A stretch of DNA of 64,000 nt from an uncultured Lachnospira sp. (GTDB lineage: Bacteria > Bacillota > Clostridia > Lachnospirales > Lachnospiraceae): assembly GCA_910585095.1 (NCBI GenBank), contig CAJUBU010000015.1:3707-67706 (forward strand). Direction: 5' to 3'. Below, piece after piece: positions 26,155-33,744 of this stretch (within the stretch, counting starts at the first letter, position 1; the number at the start of each line of letters is the position of its first letter). Below the pieces are notes generated by a model. That model searched no databases. It saw only the letters and a list, made by a program, of their open reading frames with translations, and was not told the origin of the DNA. A program made the position numbers and the translations under genes.

Positions 26155-26856
26155 TTATTTTTCAATGGTATATCCAACTCCCCAGACTGTTTTTATAAAT
26201 TTTGGCTTTTTTGCAGGCTCTCCCAGTTTTTCTCTCAAACGCCCTATATGAGCCATCACTGTATTATTATTATTAAAATACTTTTCTCCCCAGACTGCCT
26301 CAAACAATTCTTCAGAAGAGACAACATTTCCCTGACGCTCGCACAAATACCAAAGAATTGAAAATTCAATTGGTGTCAATTGCAGTTCTTTTCCAAACAG
26401 ATAACATTTATGATTTTTATTATTAATCAACAACCCTCTAATATCATACTCAATAATTTTATCAGATTCTTTCTCAACGCTTTTATTATATCGCGTATAT
26501 CGACGCAGTTGTGTCTTTACTCGCGCTACCACTTCCAATGGATTAAAAGGCTTTGTTATATAATCATCTGCTCCAAGTGTAAGCCCCATTATTTTATCTC
26601 CATCTTCCACCTTTGCCGTAAGCATAATAACAGGATAGTAATACTTTTCTCTTATTTTCTGGCAAATATGAAATCCATTGATATCTGGAATCATAATATC
26701 AAGCAACGCCAAATCCAGAGGAGTATTTTCAATACATTTCAACGCATCGGTTCCATTATAAAATTTATATACATTATATCCATCATTTTTAAGATACACT
26801 TCAATTAAATCAGCAATTTCTTTTTCATCATCCACAACTAAAATATTTTCGTTCAT
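26155..26856 (-). CDS. vanR: VanR-type response regulator (OmpR/PhoB family)
   Basis: DNA-binding response regulator paired with VanS. The receiver domain shows the acidic pocket VVDDE, the phospho-acceptor Asp in ALLDIMIPDINGF, the Thr in MLTA and the Lys in ITKPFNP. The C-terminal winged helix has LTPIEFSILWYLCERQGNVV and ends RLREKLGEPAKKPKFIKTVW, then GVGYTIEK. A start at 26868 is in frame but holds the ribosome site (ATGAGG), so the ATG at 26856 (233 residues) is chosen. The leader before it resembles that of folD. A stem-loop terminator lies between it and the HAD gene. It probably activates its own operon, but no clear VanR box was identified. Confidence 0.9.
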   Translation of the reverse strand: MNENILVVDDEKEIADLIEVYLKNDGYNVYKFYNGTDALKCIENTPLDLALLDIMIPDINGFHICQKIREKYYYPVIMLTAKVEDGDKIMGLTLGADDYITKPFNPLEVVARVKTQLRRYTRYNKSVEKESDKIIEYDIRGLLINNKNHKCYLFGKELQLTPIEFSILWYLCERQGNVVSSEELFEAVWGEKYFNNNNTVMAHIGRLREKLGEPAKKPKFIKTVWGVGYTIEK

Positions 26857-26893
26857 TTTAATCCTCATTTCTGAGCTGCTTTATTGCACAAAA
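26857..26893 (-). repeat. Leader repeat C upstream of vanR
   Basis: The 37 bases before the vanR start (minus strand TTTTGTGCAATAAAGCAGCT, then CAGAAATGAGGATTAAA) match the leader of folD (55027-55062) in about 30 positions, including the ribosome site. The chemoreceptor at 41719 shares the last 20 bases or so. Confidence 0.5.
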
Positions 26894-26918
26894 AACAAAA
26901 TTTTTCAAATTTTGTTTT
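26889..26918 (-). terminator. Stem-loop between the HAD gene and vanR
   Basis: AAAACAAAAT and ATTTTGTTTT form a 10-bp stem with a short loop, followed by TTTG on the minus strand. It is AT-rich, so moderate strength is expected. It separates the Ter-island genes from the van operon. Confidence 0.5.
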
Positions 26919-27002
26919 TACAACTTTATGTCAAACAACATGCAGACACAAATTGCTAGTTAAATTTTATTTAACTTGTGAAATAATTTATTTTTCACAC
27001 TA

Positions 27003-27806
27003 TTACTCCAGATATTTTACAATATATTCTAATATTTCATCAGACAATGGTCTTTTTTCAGGCATAACAATAAAATCCTTTGATAAATTGTACTTATCTG
27101 CCAATTGTTTTGGTGCAAATGCAATATCTGCCGCTTGCAGCATGGATATGTCAAACTCACTATCGCCCGCAGCTAAAATCTTTTTTCCCTCTATGTAACG
27201 GCTCAATCTTTTTATCGATTCGCCTTTTCTAAGTGTTCTTGGAACGACATAAATTTTATTATGATTATTCAATACATCAACAACTCTTAAATCCACATGT
27301 TTTTTTAATTTACAGACAACCGCATCAGGGCTGGCACATTTTGTAAATACAAATAAATTGCGAATAAAACGCAGCTCAAATATCCTCCGTTTATCGTACT
27401 CAAGCAAATTGAATGCCTTTTGCAATTCTATCTTGGCACTCTGAACGGATGCTAACGATTGCTCATACCAACGTTTATTTTCTTTTCCATTTTCCAGCAT
27501 AACTCCACCATTGCACACAAGAGCATAAGGAAGAACATCCAACCCTAAATCAATGCGGTTATATTGTTCAATGGTCCTTGTTGTCACTGGAACAAGCAGC
27601 ATTTTTTTTGCCACTTGTTTCAGTAAACAATAAGTTTTTTTAGTCATATATGAGACTTCTCTTCCCTGATATATCTCAACATTTACTTTATCAATGCCAA
27701 TATCATGCTTGTAGGAAAAAATAATCGTATTATCTAAATCTGTAAAAAAAATTTCATTTTTTAACGGTTGCCATTTTTCAATACTTTTATTTTTAATACT
27801 TTCCAT
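27003..27806 (-). CDS. HAD superfamily phosphatase of the Ter island
   Basis: Haloacid-dehalogenase-type hydrolase of 267 residues. Motif I is FFTDLDNTII (two catalytic Asp), motif II VPVTTRT, and motif IV AAGDSEFDISML. Lys in the KGESIK stretch probably serves as motif III. The cap placement resembles the Cof/sucrose-phosphatase class. HAD proteins of this kind recur in Ter stress islands beside the phosphoribosyltransferase and StiP genes, where they may dephosphorylate a nucleotide-like product. It begins 13 bases after the Ca2+ ATPase gene ends, so the two are likely co-transcribed. No good ribosome site precedes the ATG at 27806. Confidence 0.85.
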   Translation of the reverse strand: MESIKNKSIEKWQPLKNEIFFTDLDNTIIFSYKHDIGIDKVNVEIYQGREVSYMTKKTYCLLKQVAKKMLLVPVTTRTIEQYNRIDLGLDVLPYALVCNGGVMLENGKENKRWYEQSLASVQSAKIELQKAFNLLEYDKRRIFELRFIRNLFVFTKCASPDAVVCKLKKHVDLRVVDVLNNHNKIYVVPRTLRKGESIKRLSRYIEGKKILAAGDSEFDISMLQAADIAFAPKQLADKYNLSKDFIVMPEKRPLSDEILEYIVKYLE

Positions 27807-27819
27807 TATTGAATCATTT

Positions 27820-30501
27820 TTAATTTGATTTACTGCTACCTGTAACCAGTTTTCTCAGCATGTCCACTGGAATCATCGTTGCTGATAACAAAATAACTGC
27901 TATCCAGCCCCCAATACCAAAAGGAACACAGCTAAACATATTGCCAATCCATGTAAATACATCAAGAGGAATCAAGCCAGCATTAACAATAATTGCCTGT
28001 ATTAAAATAATGGTAAAAAATACTTTTAAAAATCCTGTATTTTCATTTAATCTTGAAAAGATTGCAAATCCATCATCACGCACATTAAATCCATTAAACA
28101 GCGCACTTACAATAAATAATACAAAGTATCCTGTCAAATGCTGTGCTTCATTATAAGCAGTTCCTTTACCAAACAAATCTTTGATAAACGGTGCTTTCAA
28201 GTAGACAAAGCTCACTATTGTCAGCCATAGTCCCATAATAACAATCTGTGTCATCATCTGCTTGCTAATAATGCTCTCATCTCTTCTTCTAGGCTTTTCT
28301 TTCATATATTTTTCTAATGCTGGTTCATTTCCAAGCATAATTGCACCTAGACTATCCATTACCAAATTGACAAACAACAAATGCGTCACCTTCAATGGTT
28401 CTTCCACGCCAAAAAAGGGTGCGATTGCACTTACAATAACGGCTGCCACATTAATAACCAACTGAAATTTACAAAACTTTAAAATATTGTGATAAATCGT
28501 TCTTCCATATAAAATAGCATCTTTTATAGACTTAAAATTATCGTCAAGAATAACAATCTTTCCTGCTTCCTTTGCAGCTTCTGTTCCGCTTCCCATAGCA
28601 AATCCAACATCGGCTCGCTTTAATGCTGGCGAATCGTTTACACCATCTCCTGTCATACCAACAACTAAATTCATCTCTTGACAAAGACGAACCATTCTTG
28701 ACTTATCAGTTGGCAATGCTCTTGCAATCACTCGAATTTTTGGAATAATTTTCTTTACTTCATCATCAGACATCTCATTTAACTGTGCAGATGACAATGC
28801 TTTATCATCATTATTTTTGAGAAGTCCCGCATCTTTTGCTATTGCTATCGCTGTCTCAAGTCGGTCACCTGTAATCATAACAACTTGAATACCAGCTTCC
28901 TGTACCTCTCGGATAGCCTCTTTTGCCTCTGGTCTAACATCGTCACGGATACCGACAAAACCAATAATAACAATATCATCATTAATGGTATTTTCAACAA
29001 GAACCTTCTCAGAATATCCAAACGCCAAAACACGCATAGCTTTTGAAGCCAATTCATCAATCTTTCTGTCCAATACAGCTTTGTCTAATGTTTTAACCTC
29101 ACCATTTTCATCTAAATACTTTGTCGCCTTTGCTAATAATCGTTCGGGTGCGCCTTTATAAAATACCTTTCCAAGATTATCAATGCGCGCTTGACTAAAC
29201 TTATTCGATGAATTAAAGCTTTGCTGTGCCGTCACAACATACTCTTTATTGGCTCCAAGCGCTTGAAATGTTGATTCTCCTATAAATTTCATCAATGCTT
29301 GATCGGTTGCATTTCCGCCAATCACTTTATGGGAAGAATCAAACATAGACTGTGTATTTTTACCAATTGCCAAATCAACCAAGCCTTTTACTTTACTGTG
29401 CTTGCTTAAATCTGGTATATTGATTGAATTTCCATCTGCTAAAAAGAAATCAACAACTTCCAGTTTACCTTTTGTAATCGTTCCTGTCTTATCACTGAAT
29501 AATATATTTAATGAACCAGCCGTTTCAATTCCTTCTGCTTTACGAACCAACACATTATGACTTAACATCTTGCTTGTATTTTGCATCAAAACCAGTGAAA
29601 TCATCAATGGAAGTCCCTCTGGCACTGCACATACAATAATAACAACCGCAAGGGAAACAGCCTCAATAATATCCTTTACTACCTCTCCTGCACCAATGGC
29701 GAAATAAGGCTCAATTCCACCTGCTTTAACAATAAAGTATGCAAAATACAATACTGCAATAACGATAGCGCCAATATATCCAAATGTAGAAATTTGTTTT
29801 GCTAATTTTGCAAGCTTTACTTTCAATGGGGAATCCGGCTCGCTCTCTTGCATCTCTTCTGCCATCTTGCCCATCATTGTCTTTAAGCCAACTTTTCTTA
29901 CATCTAATATACCTTCCCCATCAAATACAACGGCTCCTCGAAACAGCGAATGTTTATCAACAAAAGTATCACCTGTAATATCTTCTGCTAACTGAAAGCC
30001 CTCGTCTGCCTGTGTTTTTTTACATTCTTCTGCCTCACCATTTAATGCTGAATTGTCCACTCTCAATGAGCCTTCCACTAAAATTCCATCGGCTGGAATC
30101 TTATCGCCCGATTGTAATAAAACCTTATCACCAACAACGATATCATCAACATCAATAACTGTTACAACACCATTTCGATACACTTTACATTTATCTTTTT
30201 CCGTGCTGTCCTTTAATTCACGATACTTTGTATCGCTTGCAACACCTGTTTTTGCAGATACAAACGCCACAATAAAAATGGCTATAATGGTGCCTAATGG
30301 CTCATAGATTTCTGCGTATCCAAAGCAAAACATTACAATCATTAAAGCTGCAATTGCTAACAATATTCGTATCATTGGGTCGCTAAATGTCTCTTTAAAC
30401 TCCTCCCAAAACGTGGTAGGTTCGGAGTCTGGAATCACATTAGAACCATACTGCTGTCTGGATTTTTCGACCTCTTTGTCTGTCAGTCCGTTAAACTTCA
30501 T
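27820..30501 (-). CDS. Calcium-translocating P-type ATPase (PMCA/SERCA-like)
   Basis: P-type ATPase predicted to pump Ca2+ out of the cell. It has the N-terminal actuator with LNGEAEECK (TGES-like loop), and the transmembrane PEGL motif (CAVPEGLPLMISLVL) of Ca2+ pumps. The phosphorylation site is SDKTGTITKG and the hinge MTGDGVNDSPALKRADVG. About ten helices are present. Length (893) is normal. The start has AAGGAGAT before ATG. It sits between the TerD genes and the HAD phosphatase; TerD domains bind Ca2+, so a pump in the same island is functionally sensible. Repeat A3 and a terminator separate it from the last TerD gene, so it probably has its own promoter. Confidence 0.93.
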   Translation of the reverse strand: MKFNGLTDKEVEKSRQQYGSNVIPDSEPTTFWEEFKETFSDPMIRILLAIAALMIVMFCFGYAEIYEPLGTIIAIFIVAFVSAKTGVASDTKYRELKDSTEKDKCKVYRNGVVTVIDVDDIVVGDKVLLQSGDKIPADGILVEGSLRVDNSALNGEAEECKKTQADEGFQLAEDITGDTFVDKHSLFRGAVVFDGEGILDVRKVGLKTMMGKMAEEMQESEPDSPLKVKLAKLAKQISTFGYIGAIVIAVLYFAYFIVKAGGIEPYFAIGAGEVVKDIIEAVSLAVVIIVCAVPEGLPLMISLVLMQNTSKMLSHNVLVRKAEGIETAGSLNILFSDKTGTITKGKLEVVDFFLADGNSINIPDLSKHSKVKGLVDLAIGKNTQSMFDSSHKVIGGNATDQALMKFIGESTFQALGANKEYVVTAQQSFNSSNKFSQARIDNLGKVFYKGAPERLLAKATKYLDENGEVKTLDKAVLDRKIDELASKAMRVLAFGYSEKVLVENTINDDIVIIGFVGIRDDVRPEAKEAIREVQEAGIQVVMITGDRLETAIAIAKDAGLLKNNDDKALSSAQLNEMSDDEVKKIIPKIRVIARALPTDKSRMVRLCQEMNLVVGMTGDGVNDSPALKRADVGFAMGSGTEAAKEAGKIVILDDNFKSIKDAILYGRTIYHNILKFCKFQLVINVAAVIVSAIAPFFGVEEPLKVTHLLFVNLVMDSLGAIMLGNEPALEKYMKEKPRRRDESIISKQMMTQIVIMGLWLTIVSFVYLKAPFIKDLFGKGTAYNEAQHLTGYFVLFIVSALFNGFNVRDDGFAIFSRLNENTGFLKVFFTIILIQAIIVNAGLIPLDVFTWIGNMFSCVPFGIGGWIAVILLSATMIPVDMLRKLVTGSSKSN

Positions 30502-30560
30502 AAATTATCTCCTTCATAATATTCCTCATTTTCGCGTTTTTTTCGCGTTTTTTCACACTA

Positions 30561-30660
30561 GTCAAACGGATACTTGCAATCCGCTTTTCTACTTACTCAA
30601 ACCATCTTGCCGCTTTATGCCATTTTTTAAACAGGCAAGTCTAATTTTTATCTGATAAGA
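30561..30660. repeat. Intergenic repeat A3
   Basis: Core copy at 30561-30603 (GTCAAACGGATACTTGCAAT on the plus strand), then CATCTTGCC and GGCAAG forming a stem-loop, then CTGATAAGATTAA, an end shared with composite A1. It lies between the last TerD gene and the Ca2+ ATPase. Confidence 0.75.
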
Positions 30661-30669
30661 TTAAATTAA

Positions 30670-30696
30670 GGGAGAAACAAGTATTTTTGTCCTCCC
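30670..30696 (-). terminator. Terminator after the terD cluster
   Basis: GGGAG and CTCCC, with inner GACAAA/TTTGT-like pairing, form a stem 17 bases after the stop at 30714, followed by TTAATTTAAT on the minus strand. It probably ends the YceG-TelA-TerD transcript. Confidence 0.5.
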
Positions 30697-30713
30697 CTAA
30701 ATGCCTAAAAATA

Positions 30714-31301
30714 CTATTGATATCTACGAACGAGTTCCCCTATACTAGTATCATTGGTGCCTTGTCCTATCGCGTTAAATTTCCACTCGCTATTATGTTT
30801 GTAAATTTCACCAAAAATCATAGCAGTCATTCCAGAATAATCTTCTGTAAGATTATATTTACACATCTCATTATTATTACGTGTATCAACCAATCGGATA
30901 AACGCATTTTGAATCATGCCAAAATGCTGTTTTCTCTGAACAGCTTGATAGATATTTACTACAATAACAATCTTATCATATTCGGCAGGGATATTTGCCA
31001 AATCAATCATAATCTGTTCATCATCTCCCTCTCCAGCACCCGTAAGATTATCACCCATATGTTGTACGGTTTTTGTACGATTTACTAAATTGCCAAAATA
31101 AATAATATCTTCCTTTGTAAATAAATTTCCATCTCTTAGCAAAATAGCAGATGCATCACAGTCAATCGCTTGCGCTTTACGAGAAAATAAACCTTTAGAT
31201 TGTTTTACTTCATCCCATCCAAGCCCAACAAGCACTTTTGAAAGTCCTACATTATCTTTAGATAAATTTACTTTCTGTCCTTTTTGCAAACTTATAGACA
31301 T
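30714..31301 (-). CDS. terD: TerD family protein (copy 3)
   Basis: A 195-residue TerD-domain protein. It starts with the family signature SISLQKGQKVNLSK and GLSKVLVGLGWDE, and carries the Ca2+-binding loop VQHMGDNLTGAGEGDDE. AFIRLVDTRNNNEM and GEIYKHNSEWKFNAIGQG follow in the C-terminal half. TerD proteins are cytosolic, bind Ca2+ and act in tellurite, phage and general stress responses through unknown chemistry. This copy is closest in layout to copy 1 at 31937, with a cysteine-containing start to the acidic region (IDCDASAILL). It is the last of three tandem paralogues, 11 bases after copy 2, and is followed by a terminator. Confidence 0.92.
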   Translation of the reverse strand: MSISLQKGQKVNLSKDNVGLSKVLVGLGWDEVKQSKGLFSRKAQAIDCDASAILLRDGNLFTKEDIIYFGNLVNRTKTVQHMGDNLTGAGEGDDEQIMIDLANIPAEYDKIVIVVNIYQAVQRKQHFGMIQNAFIRLVDTRNNNEMCKYNLTEDYSGMTAMIFGEIYKHNSEWKFNAIGQGTNDTSIGELVRRYQ

Positions 31302-31312
31302 CTTTTAAGCCT

Positions 31313-31915
31313 CTACTTTCTTCCAGCCGTCCAGCGTATTCCCCAATTAAAAGCTTTATCTAATTCTGGATGTCCTGGATAGAATTGTACAATTTTTTCC
31401 ACACTGAAAGCTTCATCATTGACATTTTCAAATAATGCAAGACCACACATTCTGTTGGTTGAATTGTATGTATCCATCTTGACAATCAAATCTTCTTGAC
31501 CTGGACACTTTATTGTTACCGTTGCATCCGCTTGCTGCCAATTTGCAACACCTTCATAGATAAATGTATAAACAAGAACTCTCTTAATATTTGCAATTTG
31601 ATTTCCATTAATTCTAAGATTTTCTCCTGCTACAGCATTACCTGTTCTATCATCACCATCAAGAGCAATATAAGGAGGCTGTGTCAATGAACCAAAAGCA
31701 TTGCCAAGCGCCTGAACAGCACCTAAACGCCCATCTTTTAATTCAAATAAACATCCTAAATCAAGGTCAATTCCCTGTCCGCTAAACAAATTAGAAAAAA
31801 ATCCTTTTTTGTTTGGCTTTGCATTCCAATTTAAATTGACATGTATTTCGCCCAACCCAGCATTGGTATTTTTCTTAAGACTTACTTTTTGACCTTTCTG
31901 TAAATTAATTGCCAT
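31313..31915 (-). CDS. TerD/TerA-like protein (copy 2)
   Basis: A divergent TerD-family protein of 200 residues. It keeps the opening AINLQKGQKVSLKK but has ALDGDDRTGNAVAGENLRI in place of the GDNLTGxGxGDDE loop of the classical copies. Together with FIYEGVANWQQAD this resembles the C-terminal domain of TerA. The metal site may therefore be altered, although several Asp are retained. It lies 21 bases after copy 1 and 11 bases before copy 3, in one operon. A ribosome site (GTAGGAAA) stands before the ATG. TerA-like and TerD-like proteins are commonly encoded together, suggesting a mixed complex at the membrane with TelA. Confidence 0.88.
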   Translation of the reverse strand: MAINLQKGQKVSLKKNTNAGLGEIHVNLNWNAKPNKKGFFSNLFSGQGIDLDLGCLFELKDGRLGAVQALGNAFGSLTQPPYIALDGDDRTGNAVAGENLRINGNQIANIKRVLVYTFIYEGVANWQQADATVTIKCPGQEDLIVKMDTYNSTNRMCGLALFENVNDEAFSVEKIVQFYPGHPELDKAFNWGIRWTAGRK

Positions 31916-31936
31916 AATAAATTTCCTACGCCTTTC

Positions 31937-32518
31937 TTATGCTGTTTCAATTCCATAATGTCCACACAATGCAGCTAAGCCACCTTGAAAACCGCTACCA
32001 ATTGCATTGAATTTCCACTCTCCATTATTGCGATATAATTCGCCTACAACAATAGCTGTTTCAATAGAAAAATCTTCACCTAAATCATATCGAATTAACT
32101 CCGTATTATTTGAGCTATCTACAATACGAATAAATGCATTAGAAACTTGTCCAAAATTTTGACGTCTCTTTTCAGCCTCATAAATCGTAACTGTAAATGC
32201 AATTTTCTCAATATTGGCAGGTACTTTTTCCAAGTCAATCATAATTTCTTCATCATCGCCGTCGCCGCCGCCAGTCAAATTATCACCCATATGCTGTACA
32301 GATTCTGTTGAATGAACCAAATTGCCATAGAAAATAAATTCCTTTTCTGTTGGACACACTCCATTTGCACCACACATAAATGCCGCTGCATCTAAATCAA
32401 AATCTGCGCCAGAATCAAACGCATTGACATCCCAGCCAAGTCCTACCATAACATTTTTTAATCCAGGATTTCCTTTTGTTAAATCTACTTTTTGTCCCTT
32501 TGTTAAATTAATTGGCAT
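31937..32518 (-). CDS. terD: TerD family protein (copy 1)
   Basis: A classical 193-residue TerD protein. It has PINLTKGQKVDLTKGNPGL, VGLGWDVN, the acidic FDLDAAAFM stretch, the calcium loop GDNLTGGGDGDDEEI, FVQ-like FGQVSNAFIRIVD, and the end GEWKFNAIGSGFQGGL. Cytosolic Ca2+-binding stress protein of unknown catalytic role. GGAGGAAAAG precedes the ATG. It follows telA after a gap of 57 bases and leads the three-gene TerD run, comparable to yceC-yceD-yceE of Bacillus subtilis, where the yceCDEFGH set belongs to general stress and metal protection. Confidence 0.94.
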   Translation of the reverse strand: MPINLTKGQKVDLTKGNPGLKNVMVGLGWDVNAFDSGADFDLDAAAFMCGANGVCPTEKEFIFYGNLVHSTESVQHMGDNLTGGGDGDDEEIMIDLEKVPANIEKIAFTVTIYEAEKRRQNFGQVSNAFIRIVDSSNNTELIRYDLGEDFSIETAIVVGELYRNNGEWKFNAIGSGFQGGLAALCGHYGIETA

Positions 32519-32575
32519 TGTCTTTTCCTCCTAATAAAATATTTATTTAAAGATGTGTTCATCAAAGAACCTTAA

Positions 32576-33712
32576 TTATTTCTTTCCAGGTACACAATAC
32601 ATTTTATTAAATTCGTCCTTAATACTTTCCAACCTAGCTTTATCTTCAATTCGCTGTTTCTTGGCATTTTCTTGAATCATTCTTGTTTCATCAATACCAG
32701 ACACAATTGTATGCCATGTCTTTTCTAGTGTATCTACTTTTATAGAACTTCCCGATGCCAATTTAGCCACCATCTTTGACTGTTCCACCGTATTTTTTGC
32801 ATTTTTAATCAATAATTCATTTGTTTTCTCATCAAGTGCAGCCATTGACTCTGCTTGAATGCGCTGACGCTTTAACATAATAGCCTGAGCTAATGCTTGT
32901 TTAAATACAGGAAGTGTAATAATAAATGCAGAGTTAATCTTTCTGATAAGATTCATATTGCTAAATGCCATCGTCTTAATCATTGGAATAGACTGAATTG
33001 CAACACTCTCTGCAGTACGTAAATCCTGTGTTCGTTGCTCAAGCATCATCAATGCCTGATTAAGACTCGTCAATTCAAATTGAATAGAATTATCTCCTGA
33101 AGCCTGCATATCAGCCTGCCTTTGGGCAATATAGTCCTCTAACTCTCTTATTCCTTGTTCACCTGCTAATATGTATTTAACAAGTTCATGGTAATAATTT
33201 ACATTTGCTTCAAACATAGAATCTAACTTTCTATTTGATTGTTTTATTTCTGTCTCATATTGTTTTAATTGAACATAAATCTTATCAATTTCATCACCCA
33301 TTGTATGATACTTATGCAATATTTTATCAAGCTGTTTTCTTAGATTACCAAACAACTTCCCAAACAAACTTGGATTTTCTTTTATCTCATCAATATCAAA
33401 CTTATCCATAATCTTAGACAATGTATTTAACATTTCACTAGACTCATCAATCTGAGTCATACTCATACTATTTAAAACAACATCAGAAGCTTTTGAAATC
33501 TCCTCTGCAACTTCGGATCCAAAATAAACAATCGTATCTAAATTATTGACTTCAATGGTACTGACAAGTGCATCAACTTCAGGTGAATTAACTAACACCT
33601 CATTCATCTGTTCTCTATCCGCTACAATATCATACTGTTCAACAACTTCTATATCTTTGTTTTCTCCAGATGGAGCAGCGACAGGTTCCACTTTATTTAA
33701 ATTCAATCCCAT
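32576..33712 (-). CDS. telA: Toxic anion resistance protein, TelA family
   Basis: A 378-residue soluble, helix-rich protein of the TelA (YceH/KlaA) family. Visible features are SEVAEEISKASDVVL, a long coiled-coil centre (about 110-250), and the conserved LIRKINSAFIITLPVFKQ and QAIMLKRQRIQAESMAALDEKTN segments. TelA proteins confer tellurite and other toxic anion tolerance, and in Gram-positives also tolerance to wall antibiotics and nisin; the mechanism is unknown. The start has GGAGGAT before ATG. It stands between yceG and the three TerD genes, the same order as in other Firmicute Ter operons. Confidence 0.94.
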   Translation of the reverse strand: MGLNLNKVEPVAAPSGENKDIEVVEQYDIVADREQMNEVLVNSPEVDALVSTIEVNNLDTIVYFGSEVAEEISKASDVVLNSMSMTQIDESSEMLNTLSKIMDKFDIDEIKENPSLFGKLFGNLRKQLDKILHKYHTMGDEIDKIYVQLKQYETEIKQSNRKLDSMFEANVNYYHELVKYILAGEQGIRELEDYIAQRQADMQASGDNSIQFELTSLNQALMMLEQRTQDLRTAESVAIQSIPMIKTMAFSNMNLIRKINSAFIITLPVFKQALAQAIMLKRQRIQAESMAALDEKTNELLIKNAKNTVEQSKMVAKLASGSSIKVDTLEKTWHTIVSGIDETRMIQENAKKQRIEDKARLESIKDEFNKMYCVPGKK

Positions 33713-33744
33713 TATTTATCCTCCATTCTCGTTTAACCTATTTG

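Noticed and set aside
30530..30555. Tandem CGCGTTTTTTT repeat upstream of the Ca2+ ATPase as an operator
   Set aside because: Only two imperfect units in a low-complexity T-rich stretch; no promoter geometry supports a regulatory role.
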